A DNA stretch of 64,000 nucleotides from Hirudo medicinalis (lineage: Eukaryota; Annelida; Clitellata; Hirudinida; Hirudinidae): contig MPNW01000102.1 in the NCBI GenBank assembly GCA_011800805.1, positions 412,891 to 476,890 of the forward strand. Reading direction: 5' to 3'. A model generated the notes under the pieces. That model ran no database searches. It saw only the letters and a list, made by a program, of their open reading frames with translations, and had not been told where the DNA came from. Below are positions 46,355 through 59,973 of the stretch, in pieces (positions within the stretch are counted from its first letter, which is position 1; each line of letters opens with the position of its first letter). Position numbers and translations under genes: made by a program.

Positions 46355-49300
46355 TCAATCAGCTTCAGGTGGTGCATCAAGGTCTGTATAACTCACGACA
46401 GCTCTCGGGTCTGCTCTCATTCTGAAAGGAATGGCAACAGGTGATCAAGATTCAAAACATCCCCACTAAAATCCACTCACCTGTCTCTTCTTGGAAGCGC
46501 ATGCATGTTTTCCCTCTCCCTCCTGAAATCTGCTCTGTATGAATCATGTCCCCTCACGGCAAATGGAGTTGGATAAACACCTGAGAAATGTTATCGACAT
46601 TTAATTTCTCTACTAAACTCATTCAATTATTTGACAGATCTTTTTATTAAGCAATTAATTAATTAAATGAATCTGACATCCAGGTGAACAGTTTTAGAAT
46701 AAGCTAACTTTATCTAATTCTAACACGATGAATATCAAATATCCTGCTTATCATGAGATTTCGAGGTTTTCAAAGTTCAATTACTTACCAGGATAGAGCG
46801 GTGGCCGATAGAACGGGTGGTGAACAAATCCATGGGGAATGGGAGGAGGCAGTGGATTGGACACCTGTCGTGTCGATGGATGTTCAGGCAGCTGCAATCT
46901 TCTTGGATCGTTGAGATAATTGTTAAAATAGGCAACCTGTTATGACCAAAGTGATAAGTGTCAACATTTTCAGACCAATTAGTCATCATAAAAAAAAAAA
47001 AATATAAGAAATTTAAAAACCTAATAGGGAAATTTCAAACACAAAAGTACAACAAAAAACAAAACAAATCCTAACTTCTTTCTTGACATCATCGATCTTG
47101 TCTTCGTGCTTGCTCAAAATGTGCTTCTTGACAAACTCAGGTCCTTTGAATTTCTTTCCACTGAGAGGACACAACCATTTGTCCTTTCCAAGCTCCTGCA
47201 TGTTGGAAGCAATGAACTTCTCCACTTCTTCCTCCTGGTTCTTCCTGCCCAACTTGATGGCGTCGGCATCATCGAGTTCAAACTTCGGATTCAAGAAAGG
47301 TCCTATCTTGTTTTCAAATGAGCTCATCCACTCAGTCACTAGAAAGTGTAAGTGCATTCACTGATCTTTCATCAAATGACAAAGCTGATTTAACTACAAC
47401 TCACCATCCCCAATAGTAATTTTTGCAACAGTGTTGAGACCCCTGGCATGTATTATGCCACACCTGTGAGGCATTTCATCTTCATTGGGGTACTCATATG
47501 CTCCGTAGTAGTCGATCGAATAAACAATCCTCAGATACAACAGCATGCGGTCCAGCACCTGAACAAATGGAATATATTTTAATGATCGTCCTGGCCATAA
47601 TTTTGGACTAAAAAGGCATCACCATCAAGAGTTCATCATCTCTTTCAATAACCACTTCAGAGCTCGAATCTTTCTCCTTTCCTGATCCTTCTCCTGCAAT
47701 AAAATATTGAGTATCTTCAATCAATTTTATTGATAATAAAAAAAAATTAAATCTTCTGTAATTGAAAGAATAAAAGATACAAATATTTAAAGATGTAGAG
47801 GGACAAATTGCTCACCTAGGGCTGTATCTTCATAGTCAATCTCATCGACCAAGAATTCTGTGATGTTCTTAAGAACTGGATTGTTGGTGACAAATCCCTG
47901 AAATACATAAAATTAATATGTAACCACAATAAGCATACATACATTATGGTTGGCCGTTCTACTGCATATCCACTGACAACTGCACTCATGAAGACATGTT
48001 GATAAAATAATCTTTTGTGACAATTCTGCACTATTCACACATGGCATAAAACTCACAATTTTCTGCTCCTCTTTTTCTCCTGTAGACTTCTCATCCCACA
48101 TTTTCCACCTTTTGTCGAGGCTTTGAATGATTTTAGCTGCATGTTTGATGTCTTGTTTAGCCACTGATTTGTGTACAGATAGTCCGTTGACAGCCCTCAC
48201 TCTCTGCCTCAATTCTCTGTTGACTATGGCACCCATGTCACAATCTCTCACCTATGTTCATCAAACAATCAATATTAACCCATTTAGCAATGATTTAATC
48301 CAACACTTACTCTCAAATTGTTCAAATTCCAGCAGATGTCCTTTACATTGACATTCCTATCAAATGTTATCCACCCGCGTCTAGCAAATCTCCTCTCAGG
48401 CTGAGGGTCTTGTATGCTCACCCTAAGATATCCAGGGTATCTCTTGCAAATCTGCATTAGTCCATCATGGGTTTTGATCATCATGACATCCAAACTACTT
48501 GTAAAAACATAACTCCCACCGATTCCACTTCCTGCTTCGTGATGGAAGGGATAAGATTCCTCAAAAATATGGACTGTGTTTTGTGAAGAGCTCTTGGTTT
48601 TGGCTCAACAGAAGTTTCCCCTGATGCATTAGTTAATCAACTTTCAGATCAACAAAATTTTGTGGCATATATATATATATATAATCATTAATTACCTTTG
48701 ACTTCATCAGTTATCTGATTCTCCTCTGGATCTTTATTTGATTCTCTTTTAGTCTCGGTTTCCTCACTGATTTCAGGCTGTAACAACATCTATGGATACA
48801 AACTCAGAACTCACCACAAACAAAGGAACATAAAACATACCTGCTCCTTGTTCTCAGCCAAGCTGTCATCCTCTGTTTTGGATGGACAAGTCTATTTTAG
48901 AAAAAAAATCAATAAGATGCAATCTTGAAATACAATACTATAATCATCTTTATTTTACCTCCATTGCAACAGATTCTGACTTCGTTGCTGGTGAGTCCTT
49001 TTGGTCTTGATCACTGGTGAAGCAAATAGAAAGATAAAGCAGCAGATGAAGATACTCCTCGATAACATCTAATTCTCACTTCTTTTCAGGGTTTTCTTGA
49101 GCATTCTCATTAGCTGTCATGTCTTCAAGGATGTCAAGAGCTTTCAGATCAAATTCTATGCCTCCCTCCATTAAAATAACGGCTGCAATAACGAGCGGAT
49201 TAACATTTGGTTGCAGAGTATGCAACAATCATGTAAACGAAAGCAAGCCATCATATGATCTAAAGATAAAATTAGCTCCAGAAAGCATGATAATATTTGA

Positions 49301-51044
49301 CGAGGAAATATTCTCGACAAATCCCCCAAACCTGAATCGAGGAGACGAACAAGTTCGTTGCTGCAGCTCATATCAAGAGTCACAGCTGAAATGCTGCCCA
49401 TGTCCAAGAGCTTCATGAAAACATCCCTTCTATGCTTGAGTGAGGAATTCATTTCTTCTTGCCTCAAAACATACTCATCTGGATGATACTTGGATCTAAA
49501 CCTTGGTGACAAAAATTAATGACTTTAATAATGAGAACAGTAAATGAAAAGAGGCCAGTAGAATCCAAGCTTTAATAAAATGCACTCAACATCCCCATCT
49601 TACCACACAAGAGATCCAGAAATTCTTTCAACGAGTGTGGCATATCATAACAGATCAAAACTAAAGGCCTAACTACCTTACTTTCAACCAAGCTCAAATT
49701 AAATAAAAAGCTCAAAATTGAGGATATAAGCATGTACAATCCAGGTCTTTCATGCTTCCCTGTTAAGATAGCTAGCAACACAAAGAATGTGATGAAAAGT
49801 TTTTGTCATTTCCTACAAACAGCAATTATGGCATACCATTCCTCCTCTTTATGTTGAAGAAAAAATTCTTTTATCTGCTCTTTCTTGAACTCTAGTTTAT
49901 ACTCATTGTAGCGCTTAAAGCTTTCTTCATCAGTAATGTTGTCATCCTGAGTGGACAAGAAGTGCTTGAATGACATCATGGGAGGCTGGGTAGGGTAATC
50001 AACTTCTGACCTGAACAGAAACAACTCTCACTCTCAGTTCACATAACACTTTAGTAAAACAAATTATACTTCACTAGAAAAATGATACTCATTGAATCAT
50101 TTACCCTTTCTGGTTCTGGATTCCAGACGAGTGAGGAAGCATGGAGATGTCACCAGAAGCTGAGCTCCACATGGGGGGAGGCGGACCATGCAACCTGGGA
50201 CCGTAAGGCACGTCATAATGTGGATAACCCTCATCCCTGTTCGAAATAAATATGACAGATTTTTGACTGCTGCAACTCGAAGAATAAAACAAGCCATAGA
50301 TCAGCACCAGTCTCTCCTCATCCGTTTAGCTTGAGGACTGCTGTCATTCCTTGCAGGACTCCTTCTGTCTCTGTGACTCCTGTCTGCATCCCTTCTGTCA
50401 CGGGATTGTTTTGACCATCCAGACCGACTGCAAATGCACAAGTATTTTAAATAATCACATGTCTTGAGAGTTGATTTTCATTTCCGCATAAAGAATCATC
50501 ATGTTTATGTCAGACTCATTCCCTCACACCATCCATTCATCTTTGAGCCAATCTAAAAATAACTGTCATGCTTTGCTAATTTAAAGGTTGTTTAAAATAA
50601 TTGTGAATTGCTTCTAAAGTTGGACTTTCAAAATCTGACTTAGTTTTTCAATAAATTAATCAATAATGTACAGACTTCAATGTGAAATAAATTCATAAAA
50701 TACCTACAAACAAGAATTGTACCATGAAATAAGGGATTTTGATCCTCCTAAAACCGAATAAAAAGAACGCCAACCACAGATTGCACATGTGTCCCTACAG
50801 GCCTTTATCATGTCATTGTAATATATTGTAAACCTAGCAAGTTGTTTTCACTGATGCTCATCTTTAATATCAGCATAGAAAAACGAGAAATTGGAGCTAA
50901 GCACATGTATAAGTTTTTGATGACTCCAATAGAGAACCTGTTCTGATCGCGACTGCGTCTTTCATCTCTTTGATCGTAGTCATTTCTTTCGTGTCGGAAT
51001 TTATCGCGACTCCTCCTCTCGTATTCATCATCACTGTCAACCAT
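46355..51044 (-). CDS. SRRT: ARS2 / Serrate RNA effector protein, copy A
   Basis: ARS2 binds the nuclear cap-binding complex and links capped RNAs to miRNA processing, 3' end formation and decay. ATG at 51042-51044 opens [20 protein letters not shown], the family N-terminus. Next come an RS/RD-rich exon (~50320-50430, KRMRRDW), [18 protein letters not shown] and [11 protein letters not shown] (~49810-50010), RSKYHPDEY (~49490), acidic exons, an RRM-like domain with KRYPGYLRV and [20 protein letters not shown] (~48300-48480), a helical region near 48060-48240, and a zinc finger [19 protein letters not shown] with CxxxxGx..H..KH (~47080-47180). The C-terminus, [17 protein letters not shown], ends at TGA 46355-46357. 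All expected domains are present and no break was found. This looks like the conserved working copy. Confidence 0.95.
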
Positions 51045-53351
51045 CGTGAGCTCGTTGTCTGAAATACATCGAGAGCATTTTAAGGCCCCATCAAAATAAG
51101 CTTCAAATATAAACATCAAGGTAAGCATTTAGGTTCGCTTTGACAAGGTAAGCAAAAGCTCTCTATTGATAGTTTATCGAGTGACAGGGCTATGGGCGCC
51201 ATAGTTAGTGAGCAAAATAATGATGTCATAAATTACTTTCTACAAAACTAATTAATTGTATCGAACTGAGAGGGAAGATTGGAATTTGTCTCAGGATCCA
51301 AAATAAATAAAATTATAAATGGCAGCCTACTTGCAAAATTAACAAAAGCCGCCCGACGACAAGCGAAAACAATCTGGCGATAAAAAGAATTCACGGCGAT
51401 CTTTCATTACAATTATTAAATTATTAAAAAATTTCATATGCAAATATATAAAGAGTGCCAAAAACCAAATTAAAATAAAATATTATTTATATGACAAACA
51501 TTTTCTTGTCAATAGTTTCACCTTTTATCCATTTTAGATAATTGCAAACTGATTAAAATTACCTGCAAAATATCTTTTAATTCACTCATTTACTTAATAA
51601 CTAAGTTAGACACTGTTGTATATTTAATCTGTAGATTATTAAATATTGCCTTTAAATTTTCTTGTATAAAAAATATTATTGGATATATTCTACCCTGATA
51701 TCCAAATAATTTAATGATTGACCAATTCGGCTTAATAAAATAGTAATGGTGATAAGTAGTAATAGTAACATCATTAACGATTTTTGCTATTATCAATCAT
51801 TAATTGTCCTAATTATTTTTTCCTTATTATTCCTCAACTTAGATTATGCGAAGCTGATGTGGAATTGTTTTTCTGACATATTTTCAGTGAAATTCAATAG
51901 TCTTACTCATTAAACTGTATTTTGCTTATTTCTACAAACTCGCGATTTCTTTGTTCGCGACAAATTTTCTGACAATTCTCGAACTCCCAGAATTTGTCCA
52001 CGGGAGATTAACCAAGAGTAGGGTGCACTTACTTAAGCCCTCTCCATGATCTGACCTTTTTTTTGCTTCGTCAAGGCAATATTAATCTAATTTCTTCATT
52101 TTAGACATTTACAAAAGTCGGGGTTTAGCTTCATGGGGATCAAAATTGATCACCCTCTCAACACTTGGATTTTAGTTTTCTGGTTCTGGTACAAACCGAT
52201 AGAGGTGCAGTTCCTGAGGTGTCCATAAAAATCTGGTGGGGATGGGGAGCAGCTAGGGGTTTTATTTTATATTTTATGGGCGCCCCTGATAATTTGGTAC
52301 CTCCCAGGCACGGCCACTCCCCTAGATACTCCATTGGGAGAGGGGAATGATCTCAGCAGCTTCAAATTGATCTCCTGCTTCGGCCATAAATAACGAAAAA
52401 ACAATGGAATTGTAAATTGCGATTTAATTTCAATAATTATTGAAATGAGTAGCATCCAAAACCTTCGGATTACTAAAATAGCGCCACTGGATTGCCTCCT
52501 TTTATGAATGTTTAATTCATTTGTCCAATTTTGGTAGATGTGGTGACATTGCCATTAAAAAAAATAAGTGTTTAAATTTCTTATTCATCTTAACATTGAT
52601 TTACTCCGATTAAACTCCGCCTAAATTTTGCCCCTATCGATCCGTAGTGGTGAATGTATCGATTCTACAACTAAACATCTTCATAGCATTTGAATCCTTT
52701 CTGGGAAAGTTTGGAAACAATCTAATTGGACCTTGAATGTTTAATTGAATGAGTAGTTATGGCAATTATTTATATAGAATGGCGTCAACAGGACCCAACG
52801 GCTTACCGACCATGAAATATAGTTTAATGCTTTTATTTAATTTAGTATTTTTGATGTAATTTGTTGATTGAGATTTTGTTGTTTAACCTATTCAACGACA
52901 TATTTCAATTCCCACTCAACGTCAATTATTTTTTAAACTTGCACCATTTTTACTGATTTAATTACAATAAGCTATTTAGAATATTTTTATTTATTTTTTT
53001 ATTTCTTTCAACCAAAAAGAGGGTCACACGTGACCACTAACACAAATTGGAGTCGGTCAATGTAAAGTGCATAGAAATTTTAATAATTTGAAGTCATTAA
53101 ATTGTTAGATATTTTGTTAGATCAGTGTTGGAAATGCAGGCTTTAAATCTACTATGGGTTGTGGAGCTGATAATATCTGGGGGCAGAGTTCCAGGGTTTC
53201 ACGATGCGATTGATGAGGAAATGGAGCCTGTGAGTGGTGGAGCATTTTTCTTGACGTTATTTTCTTGATATTAGCTAATAGCGTGGAAACACTTTATTAA
53301 CTTAAAACAATCGAGCATGATTTATTATATTTATTAAACCATAAATTTCCA
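51045..53351. other. Spacer between the ARS2 copies, with transposon-like debris
   Basis: 2.3 kb. The stretch ~52115-52500 contains tcggggtttagcttcatggg, gggcgcccctgataatttgg, cacggccactcccctag and ccactggattgcc, which look like ends of decayed DNA transposons. No gene recognised. Confidence 0.45.
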
Positions 53352-56300
53352 TTAATCAATAGGTTCAGCATCATAATCGTGATAGCTTATGATTGGTCTT
53401 CTATCGACAAGATGCCTGCAGACAATAATCAACGATTAAAAATGTAAAAATAAATACAATCGTTTCTCATCAATACTGTCTACGTTAAATATGAATTTAA
53501 CAGCCACTTACCCGCTGTTTCGATCCCCAAAAGGTATATTCTGCGGATATCTTCCTCTTCTCGGATATTGTTGATGTCCGTTGAAGCCTATCACATTAAA
53601 TATTAACAAAATAATATTATTGAGCAATTGAGTGATGAAGTATTTTACTATTATCCTTAGTTAACTTTTTGTTATATAACATTACTACTAACATGGACCA
53701 TCGATTTTAAATCTTTCGTATGAATTATCAAATACAGGTTGAGGTGGCAACGCTGAAAAGTGATGGTGGTTTGACGGATGTTCGGGCAGGCTTGGACGAT
53801 TGGGATCACAAAGAAAATTATTGAAGTAGTTTATCTGAAATTTAATGTAAATTTAATTAATCGCGAATGACACACAAGATTTCCTGTTTTAACTAACCTC
53901 CTTCTTGACATCATCGATCTTATCTTCGTGCTTGCTCAAAATGTGCTTCTTGACAAACTCAGGTCCTTTGAATTTCTTTCCACTGAGAGGACACAACCAT
54001 TTGTCTTTTTCAATCTCTTGGGTATTGGAAGCAATGAACTTCTCCACTTCTTCCTCTTGATTTTTCATACCAAAATCTAAAGCTTCTACACGGTTCAATA
54101 CATATCTTCTATTTAAAAAGGGCTGTGTATTTGTCTCTTGCATCTTTAGATATTTATCAACTGAAACATCGAAAATGGATTAGATGTAGTCGCTTTTATA
54201 TGAGTAGGATAAAAAAAAATAAGTTTGGCATCTATAAGCTACCTTCAAATTGAGTGAAATGTTGTTTGGCATTAACACCCCTCACATGTATGATGCCACA
54301 TCTGTGAGGCATTTCGTTCTCCTGATGATATTCATAGCTTCCGTAATAGTCAATGGAGTACACGATTCTGAGGTACAACAGCAAACAATCCATTACCTAT
54401 AAAAACAATCGTAATAAAATTTCGGCTTTTCACAAATCAAGTAAATTTACAAATTACTTTTAGAAGTTCACCATCTCGATCAATTTCTATCTTAAATTCT
54501 TGATTGTGATTGTGATTGCTAACATTCCCTGAAAACATTAATTGCAGTTAATTTCCAAAGCTTTTCTTTTGATAATGACCACGAGAACACAGAAATAACC
54601 ACGATGTGCAACCAACCTAAAATAGCTTCTTCGTAATCGATTTCGTCTACAAGGAACTTTGAAGCATTTCTTAAAATTGGATTTTCATGAACAGAGCTCT
54701 GAAACATAAATTTAAAATTGTCAACGACGTCCATTACATTCAGTTTTTTTTCGATGAATTTATGTTCTAAGTGATACTAAAAATAAGGCTCACAATTTTC
54801 TGCTCCTCTTTTCCCCCTTCAGACTTCTCCCACATTTTCCACCTTTTGTCGAGGCTTTGAATGATTTTAGCTGCATGTTTGATGTCTTGTTTAGCCACTG
54901 ATTTGTGTACAGATAGTCCGTTGACAGCCCTCACTCTTTGCCTCAGTTCTCTGTTGACCACCGCACCCATGTCACAGTCTCTTATCTGAAAAAGATCAAG
55001 ATCGTCAGTATTTTTCATTTAAATACAATAAGGACACCTTCAATTAAACGTAAAGAATCCAAACTCACACGTGTTTTATTAAGATGTTCACATATCTCAA
55101 CAATGGCAGCATTCCCGCCAAAAGTAATCCAGCCCTTACGACTGAACCTTTTCTCAGGCTCTGGATCTTGGACATACACTCTCAAAAACCCTGGGAAATT
55201 TTGGCAGGTCTGCAAAATAATGACACACATCTAATTTCAAAACCGTCCATAGGAATTCGATTCTTAGAGAAATCAACTTACCGATTTTATTTCACTTGCT
55301 GCGATTAGAGGGCTGATATTTTTTAGAAAAATAGATTGAATTTGTGTTTCGCTTGATTTATTATCCATGAGATTTGATGCTACAATTTTAGTTTTAAGTT
55401 TGATTGATGTTTCATTGAAATCGTTAAAACTTTACTTCATCACTTACCTAGATCGAGTAGTTTTTCAAGTTTTTCACTACAGCTTGTGTCAAGAGTCACA
55501 TCCGACAATTTACCCATACTCAAAAGCTTCATGAAAACATCTCTTCGTTGCTTGAAGGAAGAATTTCTTTCTTCTTCCCTGGCTTCGTATTCTCCAGGGT
55601 AATATTTGCATTTGAACCTACAGCATAAGAAAATTAGATAAAACCAGCGTTATTAAAACCGGCGCACTTGAAGATATTTTTATCTTCGAAACAGGTGGGA
55701 GAATGCTTCAAGGGGAATTTTTAGAACGTCATTTAGCTTCGAAGTTTATCACTTACCAATCCTCATCTTTATGCTTAAGAAAAAATTCTCTGATCTGGTC
55801 TTTGTTAAATTCCGCTAAATAAGTTTTATATCTTTGCATGCTGTCTTTCTCCGTTACATCATCTTCCAGAGTTAAAACGAAGCGTTTAAAAGTCAGTTTT
55901 GGAGGCTGCGTGGGGTAAAGAGCTTCAGGACTGCGGTGAACATCAAATTGAGTAAAACATTATCCAAATTTAGTTGATTTATAAAATGTTAACATTTCAA
56001 ATCCTTGAACTTACCAAACGTACATAGATTGAGGCTGAAATGGGACTGGGAATGGAGCCACTTCGTTTCCACGCCTACAATTATATTACAATATTCGTAA
56101 TTAGTATTCATCGTAAATTCAAACAATATAAAAAAATGATGGTGTTTACCCAAAACGCCTGAGAGTTTCATTATTGTGATTGTGAGTATTAGGACCCCAT
56201 TTAAAGAAATTTCTGTCATTCCTACCAAATACAAATTTTTCATAATATTTTGCATTTTAAAGTTTGATGTCAGTCGAATATAGATTTAAAATGAAAGATT

Positions 56301-56773
56301 TTATCAACGAAGATACAACTTCTTGGTAAAGTTGTACTTATGAAACAAAGATCAGAATCAAAATTGTTTCTAACCAGCTCCTTTTTTCCCTTCTGTTGTT
56401 TTGTCCTAAAAAGTCATGACGACCATGTTCAGTGTACCTAGATGAGTTAAAAAATTTATTTCTAAGGGCACTCAAACCAGATTAATAAACTTTAATCGAG
56501 CTCAGTAATTATTAAACATTTCTGGTGACAAAATAACTGTTAAAATAATAACCTATTTCGTCTCTGATTTGACGGATTGTTAAACTTGCTTCTTCTTGCA
56601 GATCCCCTGCTGCTTCTACTTCCGCTTCTCGACTCCCTTTTAAATCTTGAAGCTTCGCGTCTAATACTTCTACTTCTACTTCTACTTCTACTTCTACTCC
56701 TACTTCTGTCGCGTTCCTCATCACTACTGCTTGAGACATCACTATTGCAGCGACCTCTGAATTTCCTTCCCAT
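53352..56773 (-). CDS. ARS2 / Serrate paralogue, copy B, with an RS-type N-terminus
   Basis: A diverged tandem duplicate of the ARS2 gene upstream of it in window order. ATG 56771-56773 opens [20 protein letters not shown] followed by an RS repeat (~56658-56702, encoded by near-identical agaagt codons) and a second RS-rich part. Then come [19 protein letters not shown] and [11 protein letters not shown] (~55755-55920), [10 protein letters not shown] (~55600), [16 protein letters not shown], an RRM-like part with [19 protein letters not shown] and [20 protein letters not shown] (~55085-55210), the helical region (~54792-54975), the zinc finger identical to copy A (~53902-54010), and a short end [17 protein letters not shown], stop at 53352. 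The DSDDEYERR start of copy A is absent. Frame appears intact, so it is probably expressed, perhaps with a narrower role. Confidence 0.88.
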
Positions 56774-57926
56774 ATTGTTGTTTTGAATTTTATTGCTCTT
56801 AGAATTTGTGACCTTTGGTTGGCTTTATAATATAGAAAAGCTGCTTTAACTCCCATTACCAAATAAACGAATAATCATGAATAGTTTTAAATATAAATAA
56901 AAAGTTAAAAATTTATTATATTAAACAAATAGTTTAAGTAGCGGTTTGAATAAAAATTTACAATTTAGTTTTCTTATTTAGTCTATTTTAACTTTCATTT
57001 AGGTTGAAATAGATTAAACACTATTGTGTTGTCTAATGCTTACAAATATTTTAAAGCCAGATATTAATTCTTTAATTTCTAGTGGTACCCATTCAAATGG
57101 CAGCGACTTCCCCCGCAAGAAAATCAAAATGGGCTCTTTGAAGCTCCTTGAAGGGTTGCGTGTAACTTACGAAAAAATCATAATGCACGACAAAATTAGA
57201 TTATGAGCAAGTGCCCGCACGTTACAAAATATTATAATTTTACAATCATGACCTTTTTCTTTTTTGCCTTCCTATTACCAAATTGACATAACATAGGGGT
57301 CCGAAATTTCTGTCGGTGACGTCGGCCCTGGATAACATGAACGCATTTGTTGACTTATATTTTTTAATTTCTTTTTCCTCCTCTTTGCTGCTCCACTTAA
57401 ATTGCTTGCCATGATAAATATATTAAAAAGTTTATAATTTATCTTTAAATGAAATATAAAAATCTAATAAATTTAAGACGAAATTTTTTCAAAATGGCAA
57501 ACGAGAGCTGGCGATAACCGAGAAGGCAAAAATATGAAATAAAGATACAAAGAAAGTAAATTGCTATAATGCTGTAACTCATGCTATACTAGAAGACGAA
57601 ATAATGTTTATTTAATAATAATAAACTCTAACTCCAACGCCTGTCAGGTCATCACTCTCCCTCTTCACTCGCGGTCCCTCTTCAAAGTATGTCTGCTAGT
57701 CTCGTGTCATGGCACGATTGGCCAGCTTATCAGCCAATCATGTCGGGGTCAAGTGCCCGGAAATTTCTTGCCGCCCGGTTTTTAAAATATTACAATGCTT
57801 TACTGTTGTAATATTTACGTACACATACAAAAATTTGCCCCTACCTCGATCGATTTTAAAATCATGGCTAAGCCACTGCTCTAACGTCAAAATTCTGAAG
57901 GAAAATTCATTATCCGTGATTTATTT
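56774..57926. other. Spacer, no gene seen
   Basis: AT-rich. Contains ggggtccgaaatttctgtcgg near 57297-57320, which shares gaaatttctgtcgg with a spot at ~14490. Short open frames at 57024-57206 and 57709-57966 lack any support. Confidence 0.45.
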
Positions 57927-58466
57927 TCATTCAAAATATACGGCAAAAACTGTAGCAACTGCGTAGAAAGAACTATTGTTAAAAACTACGGATGAATAAG
58001 AATCAGTGCTTGAATTCCAAAGACATCGACTGAAGAGATGAATGCTAGGTCTGTCTTTCGAGTCGCCAATGTTGAGTATCGCCACTAGCTTATAACGTTT
58101 CGATTTCACCTTAACTTCATTCAAGATTTTTTTGGTCAGAACCAAAGACATTTTCTGAGCAAATTCTGAAGTATAAACAGCGTTCTCTAGCTCGGACTTC
58201 AACAAGTTATGAATAATTCTGTCTATCAACTCGCAATCAAATTTATCTTTGGGGTCAGGCACCAACTTGAAAGTATTCTCGAATATTGTTTCTCGATGAT
58301 AATTGCCATAATGTGAAAGATTGTCTTTCAATGGTTCCACGAGTCTCTCTTTCATCAAACTTTTGTTGTCGTCGCTTAAGAGTTTCTTTGAATCTTGCTT
58401 CGATCCATTCTCTCGAATAGAAATTTTATCAGCCACTGATTTTTTATCCAACGTAATCCTAGACAT
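57927..58466 (-). CDS. Tctex1-type dynein light chain (DYNLT5/TCTEX1D1-like)
   Basis: A 179-codon intronless frame from ATG 58466. The first ~70 residues are variable and charged. The Tctex1 domain follows: ENTFKLVPDPKDKFDCELID (residues ~75-95), then KRYKLVAILNIGDS and FSRCLWNSSTDSYSSVVF, ending NNSSFYAVATVFAVYFE. This C-terminal pattern (RYK.V....IG......SRCLWD...D...S..F.N.S.FA.A.V.AVYFE) is diagnostic. Tctex-type chains bind dynein intermediate chains in cytoplasmic or ciliary motors and in intraflagellar transport. Length and wording fit the TCTEX1D1/DYNLT5 group better than short DYNLT1. The absence of introns allows a retrocopy, but the frame is clean. Confidence 0.9.
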   Translation of the reverse strand: MSRITLDKKSVADKISIRENGSKQDSKKLLSDDNKSLMKERLVEPLKDNLSHYGNYHRETIFENTFKLVPDPKDKFDCELIDRIIHNLLKSELENAVYTSEFAQKMSLVLTKKILNEVKVKSKRYKLVAILNIGDSKDRPSIHLFSRCLWNSSTDSYSSVVFNNSSFYAVATVFAVYFE

Positions 58467-58729
58467 CTAAAACCTGTTTAAGACTTCTTAAGTGACAGCA
58501 CATATAGAGTCCGAAAGTAAGGTCCATTGATGTAGATAACCATGACAACGTAAACAACTAGAACTATGGCAATACAAATGATTCATCAAAATTGTTATTC
58601 ATTTCAATGTAGTCACTTTAAATTAAAGTTGTGATTGTTAGTTTATTAATTTTGTTAATATTTTTGAACTATATAAAAAAAAGTCAAACTGTCTTTAGCA
58701 GAACAATTCAGCATTAAAATTTTAAAATT

Positions 58730-59520
58730 TGGATGTCACTAACCAAATGTTTAAAAAAAAGTCAGAAGATTGAAAACAGGCAACGCGACAACCAATCTCA
58801 AATGATTGCTTATTTCACGAAAAAGACGGGTGGACCTCCTTTCCGTGGCATGAAGGACGTGCCCACAGAGCGATGACTTCTGTCTTTTATTATTTAAAAC
58901 GAAACGTGGTCTTATGTTTCCCATCAATCCTCAACTTAGAGACATGAATAGGTTAGGAACCTATGTTTATAATGATATGATTATTGATCTCCAGCAACCT
59001 TGATAAGGATCAAAGATTGTTCTTTGATTGTCTATATTATATTATTATAACAGGTTACTTAATAGCAATATTTTGCTTCTGAAGGCAAATTTAACTGGAG
59101 AATCTAAAATTAAATAATTTGCCTTTCTAGGCAAAATAATTCCTAAATTATGTTTTATGTTAAATTCAACCAATATCAAAAGTTGACAAAAAAAATCAGA
59201 TGCAGACTAACTGATGAAAATCTCTCCAACCAACTACGAACTGCTACTTCAAACATTCAAGATCTGTGTCATGAGGTGGCAGATTTAATTAAATGTAGCT
59301 TATAAAATGTAGACTAACAGTTGTAAATTAATTTCATAAACAAAAACTTATTTTATTTTTCATTTTTTAATGTAATAGATATTCATAATGAAATTAATCG
59401 TTCCCATAAAAAATATTTACTGAATAAAATCAATGTTAACTCATTTTCTGATGTAAATACATTGGCAAAAAAATGGCTCTCTATTAAGACAGGTTGCCCA
59501 TCCTTGCCCTAGCCATTCAG
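58730..59520 (+). mobile_element. hAT-like transposon debris
   Basis: Near 59195-59290 the plus strand reads CRLTDENLSNQLRTATSNIQDLCHEV, which follows the RLTDEHL...LRIATT.I.PD...L pattern seen at the C-terminus of hAT-type transposases domesticated in several animal genes. At ~59489-59515 caggttgcccatccttgccct resembles a hAT terminal repeat. Upstream, with stops, lies a segment reading MIAYFTKKTGG. The element is decayed; the other end was not located. Confidence 0.55.
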
Positions 59521-59973
59521 CTACTGATGCCCAGGTTCCAACAATCTACATAAATGCAACAAATCCATCTGACATCCCTGTCATATCCCTATGACAATCA
59601 TCAAGGGAGAAGATTAGATGACTCCACAATTTCATATCCATTCAAAATGAAATCGATGCATGATCCTACCACAAAAATTGCTGTTGAGTGGCACACCTCA
59701 CAACAATTATAAAGTGCCTTATTTTGTAGAAGTCCAATACAATGATAAATTCACAATGTTAATGAAGCCATCTTTATTCAGGACAAAACATTTTCATCAT
59801 GCTACTGCACACAAATCTACATGCACAAGATTACAATGAGGCCAACAAAGTTTCATTTGTCCAATTGCAATAAAGGTAACTTTAAATTTCAATAAATGAT
59901 TTGTTTAAAAACTTCAAGACAGTGATAAATAAATGTCCATGCAATTGCTTTGTATATGTTTTAACAATTTTAA

